Notes: generated by a model from the letters alone, not told the origin. 64,000 bases of DNA from Sulfitobacter sp. HNIBRBA3233 (GCF_040149665.1 NZ_JBEFLP010000001.1:992001-1056000), one strand, 5' to 3'; positions 46,891 to 55,877 are shown, counted from the stretch's first letter. Numbers and translations are program-made.

Positions 46891-47643
46891 CTAGCCCGCG
46901 AGCGCGCGTAACAGCCGTTTGCGGCTTTCGGGGATGGCGGCAATTTCGAGCCCTGTAAAGACGTGCAGCGTGTCCATCTCGCGGTCGATCACCGCATGGT
47001 CGCTGACCCAGCCGCCCATCGCCAGATAGGTCCGCAAAAGGGGCGGTATCGCTGCCTGCGCGCGGCGCAGATCGGGCCGTTGGTCCGCAAGGGCGGCGAA
47101 ACGGACCACCTCGGGCGCCTTGATGCCCGGACGCCACGGCGCAGGCGCGAGGTGACGGTGCCCGAGCAGCGCGAAGGCCTCCAGATAGGGGGCGGGCGTG
47201 GTGCCCGGAAAGGACGCGCAGCCCATCAGCATACCCACCGCCTGCGCATCGACGACCGATGTCATCCCCGCCCAGGCCAGCCGCAGGATGTCGGGATCGG
47301 GCCTGTCGGGTGCGGTGCAGAAACGCCCGAGCTCCAGCATCGGCCCCGGAAAGGCAGCCAAGCCATCCAGCGCGTAGGACTGCCCCGCATAGCTGTCCTG
47401 CACCGAGGCGCCTGACAAAAGGGTCAGCCGGAAGGTACAGACGATATCGCCGCTGTCGCGGTGGCGCACGATCACATGTGTCGCCTCGGCATCGAAACGG
47501 TCGCGGACCCCACCAGCCGGTCCGAAGCAGCGCGCGCGCAGTGCCATCGCATCCGCCAGATCCCCGGCGGACACGGCGGCGCACAGGCTGTAGCGGCCCG
47601 TGTCCTTCGGGATCAATTGAAAGGGACGGTCCAGTGACATCAT
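46891..47643 (-). CDS. OlsB/GlsB-type aminolipid N-acyltransferase
   Basis: 250 residues of the Acetyltransf_5 family that transfers 3-hydroxyacyl groups from ACP to an amino acid, the first step of ornithine- or glutamine-lipid synthesis. Motifs: LRARCFGPAGGVRDRFDAEATHVIV, ELGRFCTAP and the C-terminal PPLLRTYLAMGGWVSDHAVID. No olsA acyltransferase is adjacent. In marine Rhodobacteraceae olsB typically sits beside olsA while glsB stands alone, so GlsB is a fair guess, but the two cannot be separated here. Confidence 0.82.
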   Translation of the reverse strand: MMSLDRPFQLIPKDTGRYSLCAAVSAGDLADAMALRARCFGPAGGVRDRFDAEATHVIVRHRDSGDIVCTFRLTLLSGASVQDSYAGQSYALDGLAAFPGPMLELGRFCTAPDRPDPDILRLAWAGMTSVVDAQAVGMLMGCASFPGTTPAPYLEAFALLGHRHLAPAPWRPGIKAPEVVRFAALADQRPDLRRAQAAIPPLLRTYLAMGGWVSDHAVIDREMDTLHVFTGLEIAAIPESRKRLLRALAG

Positions 47644-47680
47644 CCGAATGTAGCGCGGGGCCAGCGGCAGTCGCGTGAAA

Positions 47681-48145
47681 TCAGCCTGCCAGACCCGCAG
47701 GGTTGAAACGGCCCAGATTGCCCAGAAGCTGGCGCAGGAAGCTGGTGTTGCGCACGCCCGAGGTGGTCACCCGGCGCGACAGCGGCACGACATTGCCCCG
47801 CTCGAGCCCGAAGCGTTCCACGTTGGTCACCACGCCCGCCGTATCGAAGCTGATCGCGAGAACCTCGCGTTCGATGACACGCGGCGCAAAGGCGCCGATA
47901 GTGCGCTTGCGGCTGCGCACATAATAATAGCCGCCGTCGTTCACCACACCCGATGTGACCGGAACGCCGATGCTTTCTTCGACGGATGCGCGGGTGTCGA
48001 CACCCACAACGATCTGGTCGAGGTCTTCCTGGGGTGGGATATAGCCGTGGTTCGCGTATTGCGGCGCGCAGGCGGCAACCGACAGGGCCAGTGCCGCGCC
48101 AAGCAAAAGACGGCGCAAAAGCGGCGCGATGTTGGTAGTGCCCAT
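47681..48145 (-). CDS. bamE: Outer membrane assembly lipoprotein BamE (SmpA/OmlA)
   Basis: Lipoprotein subunit of the BAM complex, 154 residues. A lipobox, LSVAACAP, ends the signal peptide, with Cys26 as the acylated residue. The SmpA/OmlA fold follows (IVVGVDTRASVEESIGVP, GGYYYVRSRKRTIGAFAPRVIEREVLAISFD). It is divergent from the DUF177 gene. Together with surA and lptD it belongs to the outer-membrane biogenesis set of the window. Confidence 0.93.
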   Translation of the reverse strand: MGTTNIAPLLRRLLLGAALALSVAACAPQYANHGYIPPQEDLDQIVVGVDTRASVEESIGVPVTSGVVNDGGYYYVRSRKRTIGAFAPRVIEREVLAISFDTAGVVTNVERFGLERGNVVPLSRRVTTSGVRNTSFLRQLLGNLGRFNPAGLAG

Positions 48146-48233
48146 TGTGCTGCCCCTTGCCCTTCTGTCGCATGGCTTCTATCTCGCATACCCAAGAACG
48201 GCACCCGGTTCAAGAAACGAAAGCAACAGACCC

Positions 48234-48794
48234 ATGGCAACGTCCCGTCCGAGCCCCACAAGTCTGCGCGTGGCAGAACTGTCTACCAAAGCGCCGACAC
48301 CCTTCGATGTGCGCCCCGGCAAACCCGCAATGGCGGAACTCCAGAGCCTTCTGGGGCTGGAGGGCCTGCGCAAACTGTCCTTCACCGGCCAGATCGCACC
48401 GACCGGCAGCGCCGACTGGCTGCTGACCGGAATGCTGGGGGCGACCGTGGTCCAGCCCTGCGTTGTCACGCTGGAGCCTGTGACCACCCGCATCGACGTG
48501 CCGGTGCAGCGCACCTACCTGCGCGATTTCGATCTGCCGGACGAGCCCGAGGTTGAGATGCCCGAGGACGACACCGCCGAGCAACTGGGCGCGTGGATTG
48601 ATCCGGGCCGCGTGATGCAGGAAGAACTGGCGCTCGCCCTGCCCGAATACCCGCGCAAGGCCGAGGCACCGCTGGAGCCCGTCCGCGTGACCGAGCCGGG
48701 CAAGACCCCGATGCAGGACGAAGACGCCCGCCCCTTCGCCGGACTTGCCGATCTCAAGGCAAAGCTCGACGCGGGATCGAAGGACGACGAATAG
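48234..48794 (+). CDS. DUF177 (YceD) family protein
   Basis: 186 residues, the protein usually encoded upstream of rpmF. It contains LLTGMLGATVVQPCVVTLEPV with the conserved Cys, then VQRTYLRDF and an acidic segment. E. coli YceD is implicated in 23S rRNA metabolism. The start at 48234 is the first ATG giving the family N-terminus. rpmF follows after 237 bp; that gap has a stem GCCCCGC/GCGGGGC (48794-48825) but no gene. Confidence 0.88.
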   Translation: MATSRPSPTSLRVAELSTKAPTPFDVRPGKPAMAELQSLLGLEGLRKLSFTGQIAPTGSADWLLTGMLGATVVQPCVVTLEPVTTRIDVPVQRTYLRDFDLPDEPEVEMPEDDTAEQLGAWIDPGRVMQEELALALPEYPRKAEAPLEPVRVTEPGKTPMQDEDARPFAGLADLKAKLDAGSKDDE

Positions 48795-49031
48795 CCCCGC
48801 CTGCGAGAACCTTCCTGCGCGGGGCAAAAACACGCAGTGAAAAGAGTCTCTTCCGGGGGCTTGCGGATCGGCGGATAAACAGTATTTTGCGCCGCTCTTG
48901 CCATTTAGCGTTGGACAAGTGGACAGGCTTTGCCTAAACGCACGTCACGCCCAAATGGCACTTGAAATGAAACCCTGGCTGCGGGCGGCAACTGATGCCG
49001 CGCCCGGGCCCCGAGAGCAAAGGCACCCGAC

Positions 49032-49238
49032 ATGGCTGTCCAACAGAACAAAGTTTCCAAATCGCGCCGCAACAACCGCCGCGCGCACGACTCGCTGGAC
49101 GCGGCAAACCCCAACGAGTGCTCCAACTGCGGCGAGCTCAAGCGCCCTCACCACATTTGCGCGTCCTGCGGTCACTATGCGGACAACGAGATTGTCGCGC
49201 TGACGGACGAGATTGATCTCGAAGACGACGCGGCTTAA
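49032..49238 (+). CDS. rpmF: 50S ribosomal protein L32
   Basis: 68 residues, starting [20 protein letters not shown]. It has the zinc-ribbon cysteines CSNCGE and CASCGHY, so it is the Cys-containing (C+) form. It heads the conserved rpmF-plsX-fabH-ihfA cluster. Confidence 0.98.
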   Translation: MAVQQNKVSKSRRNNRRAHDSLDAANPNECSNCGELKRPHHICASCGHYADNEIVALTDEIDLEDDAA

Positions 49239-49278
49239 GTTCGCCCGCGAGCGTTAACAACTGAAGGCATTCGCAGAC

Positions 49279-50355
49279 ATGACGGCCTCGTCCGATCGTA
49301 GAGACGCGAAAGCCCGTACCCTCATCTCGGTTGACGCGATGGGGGGCGATCAGGGACCGGCAGCCGTGGTTGCCGGTTGCGTCATCTCCGCAAAGATCAA
49401 TCCCGACATCGCCTTTGTCCTCCACGGGCGAGAGGCGGAACTGACCGCGCTGGTCGACAAACACCCCGAACTGCGGGGCCGCACCCAGATTCGCAACGCG
49501 ACCGATATCGTCACGATGGACGACAAGCCCAGCCAGGTCGTGCGCACCGGCAAGGACACCTCCATGTGGTCGGCGATCGAATCCGTGCGCACGGGCGAGG
49601 CGAGCGTTGCCGTGTCCTGCGGCAATACCGGCGCGCTGATGGCGCTGAGCATGATCCGTCTGCGCAAGCTGCCGGGCGTGAACCGTCCTGCCATTGCCGT
49701 GCTCTACCCCTCCTCCAATACCCAAGGCTTCAACGTGATGCTTGATGTTGGCGCGGATATCCGTGCCGACGCGCAGGATCTTCTGCGCTTTGCGCTGATG
49801 GGCATGTCCTATGCGCGCAACGGCCAGAACGTGAAACGCCCGCGCATCGGGCTGCTGAACGTGGGCACCGAAGAACACAAGGGCCGCACCGAGCTGAAAG
49901 AGGCACACGACCTGATTCGCGACCACGCCGATACGGCCGGGTTCGAATTCGTGGGCTTCGTCGAGGGGGGCGATATTTCTGGAAACCGCACCGATGTGAT
50001 CGTGACGGACGGGTTTACCGGCAATATCGCGATCAAGACCGGTGAAGGCACGGCAAGCCTGATCGGACGTCGTCTGCGCGAGGCGTTCAAATATTCCATG
50101 CTGTCGCGCATCGCGTCGGTTCTGGCCTATACCTCGCTCATGCGCCTGCGTCACAAGATCGACCCCCGCCGCGTCAATGGCGGTGTGTTTCTGGGTCTGA
50201 ACGGCACTGTGGTCAAATCCCACGGGTCCGCCGATGCCACAGGTGTATCCGCCGCGATCAAGCTTGCCGCGCAACTGGCCGAGAACGGCTTCAATGACAA
50301 GCTGGCCGCGCGCGTTGCCGCCGCACTGCCGACCGAAAAGGAGCCCACCCCATGA
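49279..50355 (+). CDS. plsX: Phosphate acyltransferase PlsX
   Basis: Converts acyl-ACP and phosphate to acyl-phosphate for phosphatidic acid synthesis, 358 residues. It has SVDAMGGDQGPAAVVAG at the start, VSCGNTGALMALSM, GLLNVGTEEHKG and VVTDGFTGNIAIKTGEG. It overlaps fabH by 4 bp (ATGA). It acts at the membrane surface with PlsY, not in this window. Confidence 0.97.
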   Translation: MTASSDRRDAKARTLISVDAMGGDQGPAAVVAGCVISAKINPDIAFVLHGREAELTALVDKHPELRGRTQIRNATDIVTMDDKPSQVVRTGKDTSMWSAIESVRTGEASVAVSCGNTGALMALSMIRLRKLPGVNRPAIAVLYPSSNTQGFNVMLDVGADIRADAQDLLRFALMGMSYARNGQNVKRPRIGLLNVGTEEHKGRTELKEAHDLIRDHADTAGFEFVGFVEGGDISGNRTDVIVTDGFTGNIAIKTGEGTASLIGRRLREAFKYSMLSRIASVLAYTSLMRLRHKIDPRRVNGGVFLGLNGTVVKSHGSADATGVSAAIKLAAQLAENGFNDKLAARVAAALPTEKEPTP

Positions 50356-51323
50356 CTCTACGCGCCGTGGTCAGCGGAGTGGGACATTATCTGCCCCGCC
50401 GTGTCGTCGAGAATGCCGAATTCGAAGAATCGCTCGAAACCAGCGATGAATGGATCCGCGCGCGATCGGGCATCGAGCGCCGCCATTTCGCCGGTGAGGG
50501 CGAGACGACCGCCACAATGGCTGCCGCCGCCGCCCGCGCCGCACTGGAGATGGCCGGCAAGGAGGCCGGCGATGTGGACGCGATCATCGTTGCCACATCC
50601 ACCGCCGATCTGACATTCCCCTCTGCCGCCACGATGGTGCAGTCCGAACTCGGGCTGCGGACGGGATTTGCCTTCGACATTCAGGCCGTCTGCGCGGGGT
50701 TCGTCTTTGCGCTGGCCAACGCCAACGCGCTTATCCTCTCCGGACAGGTCAAACGCGTACTCGTGATCGGGGCAGAGACCTTCAGCCGGATCATGGACTG
50801 GACTGACCGCAGCACCTGCGTGCTTTTCGGGGACGGCGCCGGTGCCCTGTTGCTCGAAGCGCAGGAAGGGGACGGCACCGCGGCGGACCGCGGCATCCTC
50901 TCCACCGACCTCAACTCCGACGGAACGCATCGCGATCTGCTTTACGTCGACGGTGGCGTGTCGACGGGAACAACCGGATATCTGCGGATGCAGGGCAATC
51001 AGGTGTTCCGCCACGCGGTCGAGAAACTTGCGGCGACGGCGGATACCGCCATGACGCGCGCCGGTGTGACAGCGGCCGATATCGACTGGGTCGTTCCCCA
51101 TCAGGCCAATATCCGCATCATCCAGGGCACTGCGAAAAAGCTTGGCGTTTCGATGGATAACGTCGTGGTCACCGTGCAGGACCACGGCAATACCTCGGCG
51201 GCGTCCATCCCGCTTGCACTGTCCGTCGGCCACGCGCGCGGCCAGATCAAACAGGGCGACCTGATCGTGACCGAAGCCATCGGCGGTGGCCTTGCCTGGG
51301 GTGCCGTGGTCCTTCGGTGGTAG
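50352..51323 (+). CDS. fabH: 3-oxoacyl-ACP synthase III
   Basis: Starts fatty acid elongation by condensing acetyl-CoA with malonyl-ACP, 323 residues. The catalytic triad is present: Cys in DIQAVCAGFVFAL, His in VVPHQANIRI and Asn in GNTSAASIPLAL. It is coupled to plsX and followed after 72 bp by ihfA. Confidence 0.98.
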   Translation: MTLRAVVSGVGHYLPRRVVENAEFEESLETSDEWIRARSGIERRHFAGEGETTATMAAAAARAALEMAGKEAGDVDAIIVATSTADLTFPSAATMVQSELGLRTGFAFDIQAVCAGFVFALANANALILSGQVKRVLVIGAETFSRIMDWTDRSTCVLFGDGAGALLLEAQEGDGTAADRGILSTDLNSDGTHRDLLYVDGGVSTGTTGYLRMQGNQVFRHAVEKLAATADTAMTRAGVTAADIDWVVPHQANIRIIQGTAKKLGVSMDNVVVTVQDHGNTSAASIPLALSVGHARGQIKQGDLIVTEAIGGGLAWGAVVLRW

Positions 51324-51345
51324 CGCGCCGGCCTGCGCAGCGCTG

Positions 51346-51374
51346 TTGACTTGATTGGGCAACCTGTCCAAAGT
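51346..51374 (+). promoter_or_regulatory. Possible internal promoter before ihfA
   Basis: TTGACT (51346-51351) and CAAAGT (51369-51374) are 17 bases apart, 21 bases before the ihfA ATG. The -35 is good and the -10 poor. ihfA also has its own GGGGGAAG ribosome-binding site, consistent with expression separate from fabH. Confidence 0.35.
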
Positions 51375-51395
51375 TGCGAAAACACGGGGGAAGTT

Positions 51396-51698
51396 ATGAC
51401 CAGCAAGACACTGACACGCATGGATTTAAGCGAGGCTGTCTTTCGCGAGGTGGGCCTTTCGCGCAACGAAAGCGCCGAGTTGGTTGAATCCGTTCTCGAA
51501 GAAATGTCGGATGCGCTGGTGCGCGGAGAGCAGGTCAAGATTTCGTCTTTCGGAACATTTTCGGTGCGCGACAAGTCGGCCCGCATCGGTCGCAACCCCA
51601 AGACCGGCGAAGAAGTGCCGATCAATCCACGGCGCGTCCTGACCTTCCGCCCGTCGCATCTGATGAAGGATCGCGTGGCAGACGGTAACAAGGGCTGA
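51396..51698 (+). CDS. ihfA: Integration host factor subunit alpha
   Basis: DNA-bending nucleoid protein acting as a heterodimer with IhfB, 100 residues. The start [20 protein letters not shown] and the DNA-binding arm [23 protein letters not shown] are canonical; the arm carries the intercalating Pro. The MerR gene follows 3 bp later. Confidence 0.97.
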   Translation: MTSKTLTRMDLSEAVFREVGLSRNESAELVESVLEEMSDALVRGEQVKISSFGTFSVRDKSARIGRNPKTGEEVPINPRRVLTFRPSHLMKDRVADGNKG

Positions 51699-51701
51699 CC
51701 C

Positions 51702-52817
51702 ATGCCAAAATCGCCCGACGCGTTCCGGACCATATCTGAAGTGGCCGACTGGCTCGGTGTGCAGGCGCATGTCCTGCGCTTCTGGGAAAGCAAGTTCACC
51801 CAGGTCAAACCGATCAAACGCGCCGGCGGGCGACGCTACTATCGCCCCAACGACATGTTGTTGCTGGGCGGTATCAAGCAATTGCTCCACGACGACGGGC
51901 TGACCATCAAGGGTGTGCAAAAGATCCTGCGCGAACAGGGCATGAGCCACGTCGCGTCCCTGTCCGCCCCCCTCGAAGGCGCGGAAACGATCGACGCCGA
52001 GGAGATTGCACCCGCGCCCGTAGCGGAGCCCCCGACGCCGCAACCCGAAGGAAAAGTGCTCCCCTTCGAGCCGCCCACCAAAGAACCGGACCCCGAAGCG
52101 GTAGCAGAGGAGCCCGAGGAGGCACCCGAAGCGAAAGCGGAGGAGCCCGAGGAGGCGCCCGAAGCGAAAGCGCAGGAGCCCGAGGAGGCCCCCGAAACGA
52201 CAGCGCAGGAGCCCGAGGAAGTGCCCGAAGCGATAGCGCAGGAGCCCGAGGAGGCAGCCGAAGCGACAGCGCAGGAGCCCGAGGAGGCAGCCGAAGCGAA
52301 AGCACAGGAGCCCGAGGAGGCACCCGAAGCGAAAGCACAGGAGCCCGAGGAGGCACCCGAAGCGAAAGCGCAGGAGACCGAGGAGGCGCCCGAAGCGAAA
52401 GCGCAGGAGACCGAGGAGGCGCCCGAAGCGAAAGCGCAGGAGACCGAGGAGGCCCCCGAAGCAAAAGCGCCCGAAAGCGACATGTCACCCCTGCCCGATT
52501 TCCTGCGCCCCTCTTCGGGTCAGAAACATTTCTCGACCACAAACGACGAGAAACCCGCATCCGTCGAAGGCTCCGACCGAACCGAAGACATTTCCACGCC
52601 AGAAAAGGCGCCCGCCCCGCGCCCGCGCGACATCGGCATGCCGGTCATCCAGACCGAACAGGACATTCACGCCGAAACCGCCATGCTGTCCCGTGGTTTC
52701 CGGCTTCGACATCTCGACCGCAGTTCCGCCGAAGAAATCGCGCCGCTGCTCGCCCAGCTGACCGCGTTGCGCGACCGGATGGCGTCACGACGGGGCGGCG
52801 GCGCAGGTAAACCCTGA
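51702..52817 (+). CDS. MerR-family regulator with long repetitive acidic linker
   Basis: 371 residues. Residues 1-80 are a MerR-type winged HTH ([39 protein letters not shown]), the type regularly found after ihfA in alphaproteobacteria. Residues about 136-256 are eleven 11-residue Glu/Pro/Ala repeats; the last ~70 ([33 protein letters not shown]) are conserved in related proteins. Such proteins usually lack the repeat expansion and are far shorter. No metal-binding Cys is seen, so it is not a metal sensor. The target is unknown. Confidence 0.9.
   Translation: MPKSPDAFRTISEVADWLGVQAHVLRFWESKFTQVKPIKRAGGRRYYRPNDMLLLGGIKQLLHDDGLTIKGVQKILREQGMSHVASLSAPLEGAETIDAEEIAPAPVAEPPTPQPEGKVLPFEPPTKEPDPEAVAEEPEEAPEAKAEEPEEAPEAKAQEPEEAPETTAQEPEEVPEAIAQEPEEAAEATAQEPEEAAEAKAQEPEEAPEAKAQEPEEAPEAKAQETEEAPEAKAQETEEAPEAKAQETEEAPEAKAPESDMSPLPDFLRPSSGQKHFSTTNDEKPASVEGSDRTEDISTPEKAPAPRPRDIGMPVIQTEQDIHAETAMLSRGFRLRHLDRSSAEEIAPLLAQLTALRDRMASRRGGGAGKP
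52107..52469 (+). repeat. Eleven 33-bp tandem repeats inside the MerR gene
   Basis: In-frame array of 11 units of 33 bp encoding the pattern [EQ]E[PT]EEAPEAKA. Units 1-2 begin with GAG, 3-11 with CAG; units 9-11 share a CCC to ACC change (P to T) and are nearly identical, so the array has recently grown at its 3' end. Units 3-6 carry most of the substitutions (ETT, EVPEAI, AAEAT, AAEAK). Confidence 0.95.
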
Positions 52818-52845
52818 CCAAGATGACCGACGCCGTAATTCCCCC

Positions 52846-52873
52846 TTGCGCCGCCGTTCAATTGCGGTATGAA
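52846..52873 (+). promoter_or_regulatory. Putative promoter of tRNA-Pro
   Basis: TTGCGC (52846-52851) and TATGAA (52868-52873) are separated by 16 bases, with the -10 ending 11 bases before the mature tRNA. This is the usual geometry for a single-gene tRNA promoter. Confidence 0.5.
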
Positions 52874-52884
52874 CGCCCCCATGT

Positions 52885-52961
52885 CGGGCTATGGCGCAGC
52901 CTGGTAGCGCGTCCGTCTGGGGGACGGAAGGTCGCAGGTTCGAGTCCTGCTAGCCCGACCA
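52885..52961 (+). tRNA. tRNA-Pro (anticodon GGG)
   Basis: 77-nt cloverleaf: acceptor CGGGCTA pairs with TAGCCCG, D-stem GCGC/GCGC, anticodon stem TCCGT/ACGGA with loop CTGGGGG (anticodon GGG at positions 34-36), T-arm GCAGG-TTCGAGT-CCTGC, and an encoded ACCA end. It reads CCC and CCU codons. A strong terminator follows ten bases later. Confidence 0.97.
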
Positions 52962-52970
52962 CGACATACC

Positions 52971-53011
52971 CGAAACGCCCGCGACCCTCAGGGTCCGGGC
53001 GTTTCGTTTTT
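52971..53011 (+). terminator. Rho-independent terminator after tRNA-Pro
   Basis: CGAAACGCCCG (52971-52981) pairs perfectly with CGGGCGTTTCG (52996-53006), with an inner ACCCT/AGGGT stem, followed by TTTTT (53007-53011). It separates the tRNA unit from dcd, whose ATG is 15 bp downstream. Confidence 0.93.
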
Positions 53012-53025
53012 CACAAGGACGTCCC

Positions 53026-54099
53026 ATGGCCGGCGTGATCCCGAACCAGCTTCTTCAACGGATGATCACCGACGGCTCGATCGCCGCAGATCCCGCGATA
53101 GACCCCGCGCAGATCCAGCCCGCCAGCCTTGATCTCAGGCTCGGCACCGTCGCGTACCGCGTCCGCGCGTCCTTCCTTGCCGGTCACGGCCGAACCGTCG
53201 GCGAAAGGCTTGCCGATTTCGAAATGCACCGGGTTGATCTGAGCCATGGCGCGGTGCTGGAAAAAGGTGCTGTCTATGTGGTGCCGCTGATGGAGCGCCT
53301 CGCCCTGCCCGCGGGCACCAGCGCTGTCGCCAACGCCAAGAGCTCGACCGGCAGGCTGGATCTGCTGACGCGCACCATCACCGATGGCGGGACCGAATTC
53401 GACCGTGTGACGGATGGCTACACCGGCCCCCTCTACGCCGAGATCTGCCCCCGCTCCTTCTCCGTGCTCGTCCGCCCGGGCATGCGACTCAACCAGATCC
53501 GGTTCGGCACCGGCCCCGCGACGCTGGACGACACCGAACTGGCCACCCTCCATGCGCAGACACCGCTTGTCGATGGCCCTGCCGTCATCGACGACGGTCT
53601 GGGCTTCTCCGTAGATCTGCGCCCTGCCAGGGGCACGCTCGTGGGCTACCGGGCGAAACCGCACACCGGCCTGATCGACCTCGACCGCATCGGCCACTAC
53701 GCGCCCGCAGATTACTGGGAAGAGGTCCACAGCGACAACGGGCAAATCATTCTCGACCCCGGCGCCTTCTATATCCTCGTCAGCCGCGAGGCGGTGACGA
53801 TCCCGCCCGACTACGCGGCGGAAATGGCGCCGTTCCTTGCCATGGTTGGCGAGTTTCGCGTCCATTACGCGGGGTTTTTCGACCCCGGTTTCGGCCACGC
53901 GACAGCCGGTGGGGCCGGATCACGCGGCGTGCTCGAGGTACGCTGCCACGAAGCGCCCTTTGTACTGGAGCACGGGCAGATTGTCGGGCGGCTCATCTAC
54001 GAGCGGATGCTCGAGCCGCCCACACAGCTTTACGGTGCCGGGATCGCGTCAAACTATCAGGGTCAGGGCCTGAAACTGTCCAAGCATTTCGCCGCCTGA
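53026..54099 (+). CDS. dcd: 2'-deoxycytidine 5'-triphosphate deaminase, long form
   Basis: Deaminates dCTP to dUTP for thymidylate synthesis. The 357-residue length is about twice that of E. coli Dcd and matches the long form found in alphaproteobacteria. It starts MAGVIPNQLLQRMITDGSI and has QPASLDLRLGTVAYRVRA, ANAKSSTGRLDLLTR and the terminal GAGIASNYQGQGLKLSKHF. The C-terminal half (VGEFRVHYAGFFDPGFG) resembles a second dUTPase-fold repeat. Confidence 0.94.
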   Translation: MAGVIPNQLLQRMITDGSIAADPAIDPAQIQPASLDLRLGTVAYRVRASFLAGHGRTVGERLADFEMHRVDLSHGAVLEKGAVYVVPLMERLALPAGTSAVANAKSSTGRLDLLTRTITDGGTEFDRVTDGYTGPLYAEICPRSFSVLVRPGMRLNQIRFGTGPATLDDTELATLHAQTPLVDGPAVIDDGLGFSVDLRPARGTLVGYRAKPHTGLIDLDRIGHYAPADYWEEVHSDNGQIILDPGAFYILVSREAVTIPPDYAAEMAPFLAMVGEFRVHYAGFFDPGFGHATAGGAGSRGVLEVRCHEAPFVLEHGQIVGRLIYERMLEPPTQLYGAGIASNYQGQGLKLSKHFAA

Positions 54100-54137
54100 C
54101 CGGGCGCGGTCGTGCCCACGGAACAGGCTGAGCCGGC

Positions 54138-54374
54138 TCAGAACCGCCCCACACGCCGCAACGAGCGCATCGCCTGCTTGGCCTGTCTCATCTGCGCCTC
54201 GTGACCCTTCTGCACCGGTGCCTTGCTCTGCTGCTGCTGCTGCGGATCACGCATCTCCTGGGATTTGCCGTCGCTCTTGCGCATCCGTGACGCGCGATCA
54301 AATCCCGCATCAATGCCTTTGCTCACGACCTTGCGCATCACGATGCGGAGAATCATGTTGATGATCTGGTTCAT
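54138..54374 (-). CDS. Small conserved hypothetical protein
   Basis: 78 residues: a hydrophobic-basic start (MNQIINMILRIVMRKVVSKG), a Gln run (PQQQQQSK) and a basic tail (MRQAKQAMRSLRRVGRF). A good ribosome-binding site (GGGAGCAGGACC) precedes the ATG. No named family is recognised. It follows scpB by 60 bp on the same strand. Confidence 0.65.
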   Translation of the reverse strand: MNQIINMILRIVMRKVVSKGIDAGFDRASRMRKSDGKSQEMRDPQQQQQSKAPVQKGHEAQMRQAKQAMRSLRRVGRF

Positions 54375-54433
54375 GGTCCTGCTCCCTTCTGGGCTTTTCC
54401 GACCACTATACGCGGATTATGGCGATTCTGGGA

Positions 54434-55090
54434 TCAATCCTCGAAGAGTTCGCTTTGGCCTTCGGTCGCCTCCGGCTCGTCTTCGCCGTCGCCGACCTGC
54501 GGACCGAAACTGGGCGGTGGACGATTCTCCAGAAGCCCCGCGGCGCGCAATTCCTTCAGCCCCGGCAGATCGCGCGCGTTTTCCAGACCGAAATGGTCGA
54601 GGAAGCCTTCGGTCACCACGAAGGTGATCGGGCGGCCCGGCGTCATCTTGCGTCGGCCAAAGCGGATCCATTCCAGCTCCAGCAACTGGTCAACCGTTCC
54701 GCGCGACACCGACACGCCGCGAATCTCCTCGATCTCGGCGCGGGTGACGGGCTGGTGATAGGCAATGATCGCCAGCGTTTCGATGGCGGCCCGGCTCAGC
54801 TTGCGGGTTTCGACGGTTTCCTTCTGCATCAGGAATCCCAGATCGGGTGCGGTGCGCATGGCGTAGGCATCCCCGATCTTCATCACCTGCACGCCGCGCC
54901 CTTCGTAGCGCCGGCGCAGGTGGACCATCGCCTCACCCGCGTCGCAGCCATGGGGCATGCGGGCTTCGAGATCGCGCAGGCTCACCGGTTCCGCACTGGC
55001 AAAAAGCACCGCTTCGATCATGCGCTCCTGTTCAGCCATCGGCGGCGCCTCGAACAGGCTTTCCTCTTTTTCTTCATGGTCTTCCGGCAA
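54434..55090 (-). CDS. scpB: Segregation and condensation protein B
   Basis: Winged-helix partner of the SMC-ScpA chromosome condensation complex, 218 residues. It has AEQERMIEAVLFASAEPVSL, AIETLAIIAYHQPVTRAEIE and RGVSVSRGTVDQLLELEWI. The start is a TTG at 55090, 4 bp from the scpA stop; an in-frame ATG at 55039 (MAEQERMIEA) is the alternative. The C-terminus is acidic (GQSELFED). Confidence 0.94.
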   Translation of the reverse strand: MPEDHEEKEESLFEAPPMAEQERMIEAVLFASAEPVSLRDLEARMPHGCDAGEAMVHLRRRYEGRGVQVMKIGDAYAMRTAPDLGFLMQKETVETRKLSRAAIETLAIIAYHQPVTRAEIEEIRGVSVSRGTVDQLLELEWIRFGRRKMTPGRPITFVVTEGFLDHFGLENARDLPGLKELRAAGLLENRPPPSFGPQVGDGEDEPEATEGQSELFED

Positions 55091-55094
55091 GATT

Positions 55095-55877
55095 CTAATC
55101 CTTTTTGCGCAGCTGGATCGGCGCGAAGGTTTCGCTCTGGCGGATTTCCAGATGGCCTTCTTTGACCAATTCCAGCGAGGCCGCGAAGGTCGCGGCCGTG
55201 GCGGAGCGGCGGCGCACGGGGTCGCTTTCCCAGCCTTCCGGCAGAAAGCTCATCAAATCCCCCCAGTCGCCCGCAAAGCCGATCAGCCCGCGCATCCGGT
55301 CCAGCGCCTGCTCCATGGTAAAGACTTTCTCGCGGTCCATCACGAAGGGACGGAATTCGTCGCGGGTCCGGATGCGGGCGTAGCCCTGCATCAGGTCCAG
55401 CAGGGTCGCCGTATAGGTCACCTTGCGCACCCGTTCGACCAGTTGCGTCTGTCCGCGCGCGAAGAAATCGCGCCCCAGCTGATCGCGCGCCATCAGCCGC
55501 GCCGCGACATCGCGCATCGCCTGCAACCGTTCCAGCTGGAATGCCAGATGCGCGGCGAGCTCCTCTCCCGAGGGGCCTTCCTCGCTGGGATCCGGCGGCA
55601 GCAACAGACGGCTTTTCAGAAACGCCAGCCACGCGGCCATGACAAGGTAATCCGCGGCCAGCTCCAGCCGCAGCGCCTTGGCCTTTTCCACGAACGCGAG
55701 ATACTGCTCGGCCAGATGCAGCACGGAAATCTGGCGTAGATCGACCTTCTGCGTGCGGCTGAGTGTCAGCAACACATCGAGCGGCCCTTCGAAGCCATCG
55801 ACATCAACGATCAGCGCTTCGGCAGCCATCCGTTCGGCGACCGTGACCTTGTCTTCCTCGAATGTGGTTTCAGCCAT
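55095..55877 (-). CDS. scpA: Segregation and condensation protein A
   Basis: Kleisin of the SMC complex, 260 residues. It has the ScpA hallmark DVDGFEGPLDVLLTLSRTQKVDLRQI near the N-terminus and a winged-helix end (FAASLELVKEGHLEIRQ). The ATG at 55877 overlaps nagZ by 8 bp. ScpB is directly downstream, so the complex subunits are co-expressed. Confidence 0.95.
   Translation of the reverse strand: MAETTFEEDKVTVAERMAAEALIVDVDGFEGPLDVLLTLSRTQKVDLRQISVLHLAEQYLAFVEKAKALRLELAADYLVMAAWLAFLKSRLLLPPDPSEEGPSGEELAAHLAFQLERLQAMRDVAARLMARDQLGRDFFARGQTQLVERVRKVTYTATLLDLMQGYARIRTRDEFRPFVMDREKVFTMEQALDRMRGLIGFAGDWGDLMSFLPEGWESDPVRRRSATAATFAASLELVKEGHLEIRQSETFAPIQLRKKD

Noticed and set aside
48794..48825. 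GCCCCGC/GCGGGGC stem after the DUF177 gene as a terminator.
   Set aside because: The loop is long (18 bases) and the following run is A rather than T on the coding strand, so termination of DUF177 is doubtful.
51839..52560. Long minus-strand reading frames with Ser/Ala/Gly and Pro/Arg repeats opposite the MerR gene.
   Set aside because: They are the reverse complement of the 33-bp repeat array; the repeat lacks stops in these frames. The plus-strand frame has a recognisable MerR domain.
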